Assembly: GCA_000719025.1 (NCBI GenBank)
Contig: JODP01000003.1
Location: forward strand, 551,360 to 615,359
Origin: Kineosporia aurantiaca JCM 3230
GTDB taxonomy: Bacteria > Actinomycetota > Actinomycetes > Actinomycetales > Kineosporiaceae
Direction: 5' to 3'
Length of the DNA: 64,000 bases
Shown in pieces: positions 42,340 to 49,397 of the stretch (its first letter is position 1; the number at the start of each line of letters is the position of its first letter). A program made the position numbers and the translations under genes. The notes below the pieces were generated by a model. It did no database searches and was not told the origin of the DNA. It saw nothing but the letters and a program-made list of their open reading frames with translations.

Positions 42340-42978
42340 TTAATTGATGACGTTGGTGGGCACCTCTGTGGTCGGCCGGCGCCGCTGGCGCCGCCGGTCG
42401 ATCACCAGCGCCACGATCGTCCCCAGAATGGCCAGCCCGGCCACCCCGTAGGCCGCCCACTTCACCCAGGCGATCTCGTGGGCCACGTACCCCAGCAGGA
42501 TCATCCCGCTGCCCCAGATCAGCGCCCCGACCACGTTCGCGGCCAGGAACCGGGGGTACGGCATCCGGCCGATCCCGGCGATGATCGGGGTGAAGGTGCG
42601 CACCCAGGGGATGAACCGGGCCACGATCACCGCTAGCGAGCCCCAGCGCCGGTAGAACTCCTCGGCCCGCTGCACCCGGTCGGCGTTCTTCCCGGCCCGC
42701 CGCAGCAACCAGGGCCGGCCCAGCCGCCGCCCGGTCCAGTAGCCCACCGCGTCTCCCAGCACCGCGGCCACCGCGGTGCCGCCGGCCAGGAAGGCCAGGT
42801 TCAGGTCGCTGTCCGGCTCGGCCGACAGCAGCCCGGCCGCGAACAGCACGCTGTCGCCGGGCAGGAGAAAACCGATCAGCAGGCCGGACTCGACGAACAC
42901 CAGGCCGAACACGACCAGATAGACCACCGGGGTGGTCATCGCGGCGACGTCGGACAGGCTCGCCCACCACTGCGCCAA
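42340..42978 (-). CDS. DedA family membrane protein
   Basis: 212 aa from a TTG (GGAGCTGACC upstream). DedA hallmarks: ESGLLIGFLLPGDSVLFAAG, GDAVGYWTGRRLG, FYRRWGSLAVIVARFIPWVRTFTPIIAGIGRM and a C-terminal basic tail. The family takes part in membrane lipid scrambling or homeostasis. It is tandem with a second DedA gene 17 bp upstream. Confidence 0.92.
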   Translation of the reverse strand: MAQWWASLSDVAAMTTPVVYLVVFGLVFVESGLLIGFLLPGDSVLFAAGLLSAEPDSDLNLAFLAGGTAVAAVLGDAVGYWTGRRLGRPWLLRRAGKNADRVQRAEEFYRRWGSLAVIVARFIPWVRTFTPIIAGIGRMPYPRFLAANVVGALIWGSGMILLGYVAHEIAWVKWAAYGVAGLAILGTIVALVIDRRRQRRRPTTEVPTNVIN

Positions 42979-42995
42979 GGCTGGTCAGCTCCGGA

Positions 42996-43862
42996 TCAGT
43001 GCCGGCGCCGGGGCCCCTGGTAACCCTGATCGGGGAAGGGGTAGTCGTCGTCCCGGCCGTTCAGCGGGATGCCGCTGGGGATGGTCGCGTCGGCGATCGC
43101 CCCGCCCTCCTCCGGCTCGCGGTGCACCGGGGGAGCCGCGGCCCACTGCGGCTCCGAGTGATACTCGTCCTCGGCCTCGTACGTGGCCTCCGCGCTCTGC
43201 TGAGGAGCGGCGGCGGGCTGCTCGGGCGACTTGCCCCGGTGCCGGTAGGCCTCGATCCCCATCGGGATCACCGAGACCACGACCAGCAGCAGCAGACCGG
43301 CCTCAAGGTGGTCGCGGAACAGCGGGACCTTGCCCAGGGCCCGGCCGAGCAGGGTGATGCCGGCCGCCCACAGCACGGCGCCGACCGCGCTGTAGGTCAG
43401 GTACTTACGCCGGTCCATCTTGCCGACCCCGGCGGTGACCGTGATGAACGTGCGGACCAGCGGGGTGAACCGGGCCAGGACGATCGCCACCGGTCCGTAC
43501 CGCTCGAAGAAGGCCATCGTGGAGTCCACGTACTCGCGCTTGAACAGCCGCGAGTTCTCCTTCTTGAAGATCGCCGGTCCGGCCGCCCGGCCGATCTCGT
43601 AGCCGACCACGTTGCCCAGGAAGGCCGCCGAGGCCATCACCACGCAGGCCAGCCAGAGCGGGAAGTCGATGTCGCCGCGGCCGATGAACAGGCCGATGGT
43701 GAACAGCAGCGAGTCGCCGGGCAGGAAGAAGCCCAGCAGCAGCCCGCACTCGGCGAAGATGATGAGCGCGGCGACCCACAGGGCAACCCCACCCAGGTCG
43801 GTGAGCAGGGTGTCGGGGCTCAGCCAGGCGGGCCCCAGGGCCATCGGTACGCTCGTCAGCAC
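42996..43862 (-). CDS. DedA family membrane protein with long acidic tail
   Basis: 288 aa. The DedA core has ECGLLLGFFLPGDSLLFTIG, GNVVGYEIGRAAG and FFERYGPVAIVLARFTPLVRTFITVTAGVGKMDRR. A hydrophilic C-terminal tail of about 75 residues, rich in Glu, Pro and Ala, is absent from its neighbour. It is a paralogue of the downstream gene and is likely co-transcribed with it. Confidence 0.92.
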   Translation of the reverse strand: MLTSVPMALGPAWLSPDTLLTDLGGVALWVAALIIFAECGLLLGFFLPGDSLLFTIGLFIGRGDIDFPLWLACVVMASAAFLGNVVGYEIGRAAGPAIFKKENSRLFKREYVDSTMAFFERYGPVAIVLARFTPLVRTFITVTAGVGKMDRRKYLTYSAVGAVLWAAGITLLGRALGKVPLFRDHLEAGLLLLVVVSVIPMGIEAYRHRGKSPEQPAAAPQQSAEATYEAEDEYHSEPQWAAAPPVHREPEEGGAIADATIPSGIPLNGRDDDYPFPDQGYQGPRRRH

Positions 43863-44007
43863 GGCGCCCAGCCTACGGGCTCAGTCTGAACACTATCTGT
43901 CCGCTTCCTGGGTCCTGTGCACACGACTGGTTCCAACGTGTCGGGCCCCACAGGCGGTTCCCGGTTGCGGTGCCGGTCCCACCGAACGCGTAGGGCAGGA
44001 TCACCGG

Positions 44008-44652
44008 GTGGTCAATCTTCCCGAGGACGAAGCCCCGGCGACGATCGGTGTGGGCCCCTGGGCCGGAGCCTGGCCGGACGATCCCCGCTACGACCCCGAG
44101 CTGCTGGAACTGGGCGATCGGCGCAACGTGCTGGACGAGTTCCGGTACTGGAGGGTCGAGGCGATCGTGGCCGAACTGGACACCCGCCGGCACCCGTTCC
44201 ACGTGGCGATCGAGAACTGGGCGCACGATCTGAACATCGGCTCGGTGGTGCGCACCGCGAACGCGTTCAATGCGGCGGGGGTGCACATCGTCGGCCGCCG
44301 CCGCTGGAACCGGCGCGGGGCCATGGTGACCGATCGATACCTGCATGTGCACCACCACGAAGACGCGGCGGCGCTGACCCGCTGGGCCGCGGAGCAGGAG
44401 CTGATCGTGATCGGCATCGACAACGTGCCCGGCTCGGTGCCGCTGGAGACCGCGACCCTGCCGCCGAACTGCGTGCTGGTCTTCGGTCAGGAGGGACCCG
44501 GGCTCTCCGAGGCCACGCTGGCGGCCTGCTCCCAGGTGCTCTCGATCACTCAGTTCGGCTCGACCCGGTCGATCAACGCCGGTGCGGCCGCGGCCATCGC
44601 CATGCACGCCTGGGTCCGCCAGCACGCCGTCATTCCTGCAGCAGCGCCGTGA
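44008..44652 (+). CDS. SpoU/TrmH-family RNA 2'-O-methyltransferase
   Basis: 214 aa from the GTG at 44008 (VVNLPEDE); the longer open frame upstream is a shadow of the dedA gene. Motifs: IENWAHDLNIGSVVRTANAFNAAGVHIVGRRRWNRRGA (motif 1, Asn/Arg), NCVLVFGQEGPGLSEATLAACS (motif 2) and QFGSTRSINAGAAAAIAMHAW (motif 3, knot). It methylates rRNA or tRNA with SAM. The target is unknown. It overlaps the convergent sigma-fusion gene by 23 bp. Confidence 0.92.
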   Translation: MVNLPEDEAPATIGVGPWAGAWPDDPRYDPELLELGDRRNVLDEFRYWRVEAIVAELDTRRHPFHVAIENWAHDLNIGSVVRTANAFNAAGVHIVGRRRWNRRGAMVTDRYLHVHHHEDAAALTRWAAEQELIVIGIDNVPGSVPLETATLPPNCVLVFGQEGPGLSEATLAACSQVLSITQFGSTRSINAGAAAAIAMHAWVRQHAVIPAAAP

Positions 44653-45511
44653 TCCGGCCGTCCGGGCCGCGCCGGACCCAGGCGTAGGCATGGCCGCCGG
44701 GCGTGTCCCGGTTCAGGGTCCGGACCAGTTCCTCCGGCGTCAGGACGCCGGTTCTCGAGGATGTTCGCAGCCACGCGTGCGGGTCGATGATCAGCTGCTG
44801 GCCGGCCGTCCAGCCGGTGACGTCCGGATCGTCCGGCTCGGTGAATCCGAACGACGAGGCGGCCCGGAAGTCGAGCCGGATCGAGCCCCGCTCGCTGCGC
44901 CCGGCGCTGATCAGCCCGTAGGCCAGATCGGGGGACGACCAGGGGGCACTGCCGATCGGGCTGCGATCCGGCTCCGCGGTGAGCCGCCGGTCGGCGGGCA
45001 GGTTCGCGGCCGCGGTCGTGGGACCTGGGGCCGGCCCCCGGTCGGGCGGGGGCAGGGCGTTGGCCAGCCCGATCACCAGGAGAGCGGCGGCCCCCGCGCT
45101 CACTCCGGCGGCCAGCCAGCCGGCCCGCCGCCGCCGGCGCAGCCAGGTGCCGCGCCGGGTGACCGCGGCCAGATCGGCCGGGCCCGGATCCGGGATCTCG
45201 CCGGGCAGGAGCTCGGCCTCGTCGTCCAGCAGCACCTCGCGGCCGGGCGGCTGGCGCTGCAGCACGTGCAGGGCCTGGGTGCGGGCCGCGGTGGAGACCC
45301 AGAAGACCGGTGAGTCGCCGATCCGCGACCAGCGGGCGTGGGCCCGGGCCAGGGTGGCGTAGGTGACCTCTTCGGCCGCTCCCCGGCTGCGCAGCTCGGA
45401 GTGCGCAGCGGTGAAGGCCGAGCGGTACAGCTCCGGGAAGAGCGCGGCGAAGTCGCCCTCCGGGCGGCGCCGGCCCGATCGGGGTGGGACCTGGGTGTCG
45501 GTGGTCGTCAT
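44630..45511 (-). CDS. sigma-region-2-like / TM / extracytoplasmic sensor fusion protein
   Basis: 293 aa. Residues 20-88 (FAALFPELYRSAFTAAHSEL, then LARAHARWSRIGDSP and WVSTAARTQALHVLQRQ) align with region 2 of the nearby sigma factor (46521-47012). No region 4 follows. Residues 112-153 (DLAAVTRRGTWLRRRRRAGW and a TM of about 23 residues) align with the cytoplasmic stem and TM of the membrane partner (45875-46519). The C-terminal ectodomain ends LTPEELVRTL and DGRITALLQE, as in that partner. It looks like a sigma and its membrane partner fused, with region 4 lost. Whether it binds DNA or core polymerase is unknown. Could be a decoy or tethered regulator. Confidence 0.8.
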   Translation of the reverse strand: MTTTDTQVPPRSGRRRPEGDFAALFPELYRSAFTAAHSELRSRGAAEEVTYATLARAHARWSRIGDSPVFWVSTAARTQALHVLQRQPPGREVLLDDEAELLPGEIPDPGPADLAAVTRRGTWLRRRRRAGWLAAGVSAGAAALLVIGLANALPPPDRGPAPGPTTAAANLPADRRLTAEPDRSPIGSAPWSSPDLAYGLISAGRSERGSIRLDFRAASSFGFTEPDDPDVTGWTAGQQLIIDPHAWLRTSSRTGVLTPEELVRTLNRDTPGGHAYAWVRRGPDGRITALLQE

Positions 45512-45572
45512 GTCACCCGCCTTCCGATCTGGTCCGGGCCCCTCAGGCTACTGGCCGCGGTCTTCCCGAACC

Positions 45573-45704
45573 TCACGATTCGGGCAGGTCAAGCGGCATG
45601 TCAGCCGCAGGGGCGAGGTGGTCATCGGGCGTACCGGCGATGGTCAGGAAGGCCGCGCCGAGCGCGGCGGCGGCTACTCCCACGACGTACTGCTTGATGC
45701 TCAA
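45573..45704 (-). CDS. 43-aa small secreted or membrane peptide (predicted)
   Basis: Starts with TTG at 45704, preceded by a G-rich site (TGGGGGGTCAGGGC). The peptide reads SIKQYVVGVAAAALGAAFL, then TIAGTPDDHLAPAADMPLDL and PES. It has a basic start, one hydrophobic helix and an acidic tail. It is co-oriented with, and 61 bp upstream of, the sigma-fusion gene. The coding look is good but the evidence is only composition and context. Confidence 0.45.
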   Translation of the reverse strand: MSIKQYVVGVAAAALGAAFLTIAGTPDDHLAPAADMPLDLPES

Positions 45705-45874
45705 GCCCTGACCCCCCAGGTAGCGACGACAGTTCTCCCTAAGGACGCCCGAGTCCGCCTTTTGGGGCGCCCCGGGCGGTCACGATCTAATAACGGCATC
45801 CTTGCCGTTGGGAGCCCCTCCTGCCGGACGGATGCGTCTTGGATGCCATCGGCTGCCAAGGCGACTTGGCGACG
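45705..45874. other. 170-bp gap with a short inverted repeat
   Basis: AACGGCA-N4-TGCCGTT (45792-45809) is a perfect 7-bp stem, followed on the minus strand by ATTAGAT. It may be a weak terminator of the sigma/membrane-partner operon or an operator for the downstream small gene. Nothing else is recognised. Confidence 0.4.
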
Positions 45875-46519
45875 CTACGGGGTGAACTGCTCGCTGAGGG
45901 CGGTGATGCTTCCGTCGCCGGCCAGCCGGTACCAGACGCCGATCTGCTCAAGGCCGGCTGCCCGGAAGTTCTTCAGCAGCTCGGCGCTGGTGATCGGGAC
46001 GTCGACGGTCGGGTTCTCCAGTTCCTGCTGGGACAGTTCCAGGGAGCCTCTCAGGGTGGCTCGGGGGTCGAGCCGCACGTCGGTGGGCGACGTGCCCTTC
46101 TTGACGTCGCTCAGGTAATCGTCCATGGGCACCTGGCCGCCGTTGGCGTCGATCGCGTCCTGCCCGGAGAGGTAGTACCCCGGCTGGATCCGCAGGGTGA
46201 GACTGCCGTCCGTGTTCTGCGTGACCTTCTGCAGGAAGCCGAAGCTGACCTTGTCCTTCTTCTCGGTCGGGTTCAGCGGGATCGGCGAGTAGTCCTTCGG
46301 CGCAGCCGGGGTGGCGGTGGCCGGCACGACCGTGGCCGTGTCACTGCCACTGAACGGATTACCCAGCACCACCGCCACGACCAGCACGACCACGGCCGTT
46401 ACCCCGGATGCCCAGGCGGCCCGGCGGCGGCGCCGGATCCCGGTTCCCCGTCGCACCGCTTCCTCCAAGGCCCGCGCCGGCGGAGCGGGGACGTCGTCCG
46501 GTTTCAGGTCGTCGAACAT
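45875..46519 (-). CDS. membrane partner (putative anti-sigma or sensor) of the SigE-family sigma factor
   Basis: 214 aa starting 1 bp after the sigma stop, so translationally coupled. A short cytoplasmic N-terminus (MFDDLKPDDVPAPPARALEEAV) is followed by an RRRRR cluster, then a TM (GVTAVVVLVVAVVLGNPF). The extracytoplasmic domain has FGFLQKV, YYLSGQDAIDANGG, ATLRGSLELSQQELENP and the C-terminal ITSAELLKNFRAAGL and GSITALSEQFTP. No ZAS zinc motif is visible. The ectodomain is shared with the secreted protein at 47171-47755 and the fusion at 44630-45511. Anti-sigma function is inferred from gene pairing. Confidence 0.75.
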   Translation of the reverse strand: MFDDLKPDDVPAPPARALEEAVRRGTGIRRRRRAAWASGVTAVVVLVVAVVLGNPFSGSDTATVVPATATPAAPKDYSPIPLNPTEKKDKVSFGFLQKVTQNTDGSLTLRIQPGYYLSGQDAIDANGGQVPMDDYLSDVKKGTSPTDVRLDPRATLRGSLELSQQELENPTVDVPITSAELLKNFRAAGLEQIGVWYRLAGDGSITALSEQFTP

Positions 46520-46520
46520 C

Positions 46521-47012
46521 TCAGCCCTCCCGCACTTCGGTCGCGAGATGGCCGCCCAGCGAGGCCAGGCCGCGCTGGGCGTGCTTGCGGACGGTGGTGA
46601 CCCGCATGCCGAGGGCGTCGGCGGTGTCGATCTCGGACTGGTCGGCCAGGTAGCGCAGCACGATCACCTCGCGCTGGCGCCGCGGCAGCCGTTCGATCGC
46701 GGCGGCCAGGTCCATCCGGTCCTCCAGGCGCGGATCGCCGGTGGGCCGTTCCGGATCCTCCCCGCCGAGCACCTCGCGGTGCCGCACCTGCCGGCGGGTG
46801 ATGTCGATGGCCTGCGTGTACGCGGTCTTCGCGACCCAGCCGTGCGGGGACCTGTGGATCCGGCCCCACCACGAATAGGCCCGGGCCATCGCCTCCTGGG
46901 CCGCGTCCTCGGCCTGGGCCTGGGATCCGAGCACTTGGTAGGCCACCACGTAGGCCTTGCGCCACAGCTCCGGGAAGAGCGTCTCGTAGTCCGAGCCGTC
47001 CGCCGTCATCAC
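46521..47012 (-). CDS. SigE-family ECF RNA polymerase sigma factor
   Basis: 163 aa. Region 2 includes YETLFPELWRKAYVVAYQVLG, DAAQEAMARAYSWWGRI and HGWVAKTAYTQAIDITRRQ. Region 4 includes AAIERLPRRQREVIVLRYLADQSEIDTADALGMRVTTVRKHAQRGLASL. Layout and size fit the SigE-type (SigJ/ECF-like) family common in actinobacteria. It is the first gene of a pair with the membrane partner. The regulon is unknown. Confidence 0.93.
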   Translation of the reverse strand: MMTADGSDYETLFPELWRKAYVVAYQVLGSQAQAEDAAQEAMARAYSWWGRIHRSPHGWVAKTAYTQAIDITRRQVRHREVLGGEDPERPTGDPRLEDRMDLAAAIERLPRRQREVIVLRYLADQSEIDTADALGMRVTTVRKHAQRGLASLGGHLATEVREG

Positions 47013-47170
47013 ACCGCCGATTCCCCGCCACTCCCCGCACAGATCGCGAGAACTCTAGTGGCGGGAGGGACGCGCGCCAGACGCGCGGACACCGCCCGGT
47101 GCCACTGTGCCTCTTCGGGCGGTGGGCCGGGCGGTGTCGCGGGCGGTCGGCGACCTGCATCAGCGAGGCA

Positions 47171-47755
47171 TCACGGGATGAACTGCTCGGCCAGCGCGGT
47201 CACCGGGCCGCTGAACGAGGCGGCCTTGGAGTGCCGCAGCCAGACCGGCACCTGGCTGCCCGCGGGGAGCGCGTCGAAGTACTTCACCAGCTGCTGGGCG
47301 GTGATCTTCTGCCGGTGGTTGTCGTCGCTCGGCTTGCCGACCAGGTCGTAGACCCCGCGCAGGCTGGCCTTGGCCGAGACGGTGTAGGTGAACGGGGACA
47401 GCGAGTCGTCGGTGACGATCTTGACGTCGTCCGGCGGGGTGATGCCGCCGTTGAGCAGCTTCGCGGCCTTGCCGTCGTAGAACTCGGCCTGGGTCACCCG
47501 GATCCGCAGGTTGCCCTTCTTCACCGCGACCTTGGTGATGTAGCCGAACTCCAGGCCGTCCTTGGCGAAGCCGTACTTGTCGGTGGGCTTGGCCGCGATC
47601 GGCTTGTAGTTGGGGGCGGCGGCGGAGGTGCTGGCCACCGGGGCGGCGGTGCCGGCCCGGAGTTCGGCGGCCTGGGCCGAGCCGCCCGCGGCGGTGAAGG
47701 CGCCGGCGCCGAGGGCGACGGCGGCGACGGTGAGTGAGATACGCTTGAAGGACAT
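47171..47755 (-). CDS. secreted protein, paralogue of the sigma partner's ectodomain
   Basis: 194 aa with a classical signal peptide (MSFKRISLTVAAVALGAGAF to GGSAQA|AEL) and GAGGA upstream. The mature part (FGYITKVAVKKGNLRIRVTQ, EFYDGKAAKLLNGGITPPDD, ASLRGVYDLVG, ITAQQLVKYFDAL and GPVTALAEQFIP) parallels the ectodomain of the membrane partner motif by motif. It could act as a soluble ligand, decoy or surface protein in the same signalling circuit. Function unknown. Confidence 0.85.
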   Translation of the reverse strand: MSFKRISLTVAAVALGAGAFTAAGGSAQAAELRAGTAAPVASTSAAAPNYKPIAAKPTDKYGFAKDGLEFGYITKVAVKKGNLRIRVTQAEFYDGKAAKLLNGGITPPDDVKIVTDDSLSPFTYTVSAKASLRGVYDLVGKPSDDNHRQKITAQQLVKYFDALPAGSQVPVWLRHSKAASFSGPVTALAEQFIP

Positions 47756-47810
47756 GGGTTTTCCTCACGGATCCGGTTGGCACTGGTGTCGGTCGAGGTG
47801 AATCTCTTGG

Positions 47811-47840
47811 CGAGGGCGGTGGCGGCAACCACCGCCCTCG
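47811..47840. promoter_or_regulatory. strong leader hairpin upstream of the secreted paralogue
   Basis: CGAGGGCGGTGG-N6-CCACCGCCCTCG is a perfect 12-bp stem, 55 bp upstream of the start codon of the 47755 gene, within its likely 5' leader. On the plus strand it is followed by TTGCTTTTGC, but no plus gene ends here. Confidence 0.5.
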
Positions 47841-48087
47841 TTGCTTTTGCGGGTGTTCGCCGTCGGTCCGGGCGGCCCCCAGCGGGAGCGCTTTCGCCGT
47901 GGTGCCGACTGCGAAGACACCCCTAAGACGCTCGGCGGCGCCCCGAACAACGACACCACTTCGATAACGGATCGATAACGACGTCCGGGCCCGCTGGCGT
48001 CCTCAATTCTCCTTGCCCTTCGACGCATACTCGGTATAGCTTCAGCTTCGCCATACCGGGTATGCGCTGCGGAGGGGAGTGCCGGGG
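47841..48087. other. divergent promoter region between the secreted paralogue and PadR
   Basis: Together with 47756-47840 this makes a 332-bp gap. It contains the minus leader hairpin and, close to padR, the ATAC-box inverted repeat listed separately. No gene is supported. Confidence 0.5.
48026..48064. promoter_or_regulatory. PadR-type operator (two ATAC/GTAT half-sites)
   Basis: CATACTCGGTAT (48026-48037) and ATACCGGGTATG (48053-48064) are inverted copies with one mismatch. Each is itself palindromic (ATACCGGGTAT exactly). The ATAC/GTAT pattern is typical of PadR-family operators. It lies 24-62 bp before the padR ATG, implying autoregulation of the exporter operon. Confidence 0.75.
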
Positions 48088-48609
48088 ATGTCGGTCCGAC
48101 AGAGCCTGCTCGCGATCCTGGCGGAGGGCGAGCAGTACGGGTACCAGCTCCGGCACGAGTTCGAGGTGCGCACCGGCCGGACCTGGCCGATCAACATCGG
48201 GCAGGTCTACACGACCCTGAACCGCCTGGTCCGGGACGGGCTGGTGGAGGAGGCGAACCGTAAGGACGACGGTTCGGTCACCTACCGGCTCACCTTCGCC
48301 GGGCGCGAAGAGGTGGAGAAGTGGTGGCAGACCGCGGTCGACCGCGGGGCCCCCAACCGGGACGAGGTGGCCATCAAGGTCGCCCTGGCGGTGACCGCGC
48401 CGGGCATCGACGCGGTCGCCGTGGTGCACCGGCAGAAGGCCGAAACCCTGCGGGTCCTGCAGGGGTACACCAAGGAGAAGCGGTCGCTGCCGGATCCGGC
48501 CAAGGGCGAGGAACTGGCCCGGCTGCTGGTGCTGGACAGCCTGATCTTCGCCGCCGAGGCCGAGGCGCGCTGGCTGGACCTGGTCGCCCAGCGTCTCGAC
48601 CGGCACTGA
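48088..48609 (+). CDS. PadR-family transcriptional regulator
   Basis: 173 aa from the ATG at 48088 with GGAGGGG upstream (GTG 48079 possible). The winged helix is MSVRQSLLAILAEGEQYGYQLRHEFEVRTGRTWPINIGQVYTTLNRLVRDGLVEE, with the wing at GSVTYRLTFAGREEVEKWW. The C-terminal dimerisation helices follow (Vir_C type). It heads an operon with an ABC ATPase and permease and probably represses it until an inducer, often a drug or phenolic, binds. Confidence 0.92.
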   Translation: MSVRQSLLAILAEGEQYGYQLRHEFEVRTGRTWPINIGQVYTTLNRLVRDGLVEEANRKDDGSVTYRLTFAGREEVEKWWQTAVDRGAPNRDEVAIKVALAVTAPGIDAVAVVHRQKAETLRVLQGYTKEKRSLPDPAKGEELARLLVLDSLIFAAEAEARWLDLVAQRLDRH

Positions 48610-48641
48610 GAAACCTGTCGTCCCAAACCTGAGGGGGTCCC

Positions 48642-49397
48642 GTGGCCAGCGTCGATACGCCCGCCGAGCAGTCCGAGCAGTCCGAGCAGTCCGAGGTGAC
48701 CGGCCCGGCCGGTAACCGTTCGCCGGTGCTGCTGCGGCTGCACGAGGCGGCCCGGGTGCACGGGCAGGGCACGGCCGTGCCGGTGCACGCGCTGAACGGG
48801 GTGAGTCTGGAGGTCCGGGTCGGCGAACTGGTCGCGGTGATGGGCCCTTCCGGATCCGGCAAGTCCACCCTGCTGCACCTGGCCGGCGGTCTGGACACGC
48901 CGACCTCGGGCGATGTGGTGGTGGACGGGGTGAGCATCGCCGGGCTCTCGGTGAAGGCCCGCGCGGCCCTGCGCCGGCGCAGCGTCGGCTACGTGTTCCA
49001 GGACCTGAACCTGGTCCCGGCCCTGACCGCGATCGAGAACGTCATGCTGCCAAGGGAACTGGACGGGGTCAGCACCCGCAAGGCCCGCCAGGAAGCCCGC
49101 GCGGCGTTGGGCGAGGTCGGCGTGGAGGACCTGGTCGACCGCTTCCCGGAGGAGATGTCCGGCGGCCAGCAGCAACGGGTGGCGATCGCGCGCGCCCTGG
49201 TCGGCCCGCGGCGGCTGGTGCTCGCCGACGAGCCCACCGGCGCCCTGGACTCGCTGACCGGCGAGGCGATCATGCGGGTGCTGCGCGCCCGGGTGGACGC
49301 CGGTGCGGCCGGACTGCTGGTCACCCACGACGCTCAGCACGCGGCCTGGGCGGACCGGGTGGTCTTCCTGCGCGACGGCCAGATGGTGGACGCGTGA
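48642..49397 (+). CDS. ABC transporter ATP-binding protein (MacB/LolD type)
   Basis: 251 aa from a GTG. The N-terminal repeat EQSEQSEQSE comes from a 9-bp tandem repeat in the DNA. Walker A is GPSGSGKSTLLHLAGGLDTP, the Q-loop VFQDLNLVPALTAIENVMLP, the signature MSGGQQQRVAIARAL, and Walker B RLVLADEPTGALDS. It overlaps the permease by 4 bp. It should power the export or membrane extraction mediated by the next gene product. Confidence 0.95.
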   Translation: MASVDTPAEQSEQSEQSEVTGPAGNRSPVLLRLHEAARVHGQGTAVPVHALNGVSLEVRVGELVAVMGPSGSGKSTLLHLAGGLDTPTSGDVVVDGVSIAGLSVKARAALRRRSVGYVFQDLNLVPALTAIENVMLPRELDGVSTRKARQEARAALGEVGVEDLVDRFPEEMSGGQQQRVAIARALVGPRRLVLADEPTGALDSLTGEAIMRVLRARVDAGAAGLLVTHDAQHAAWADRVVFLRDGQMVDA

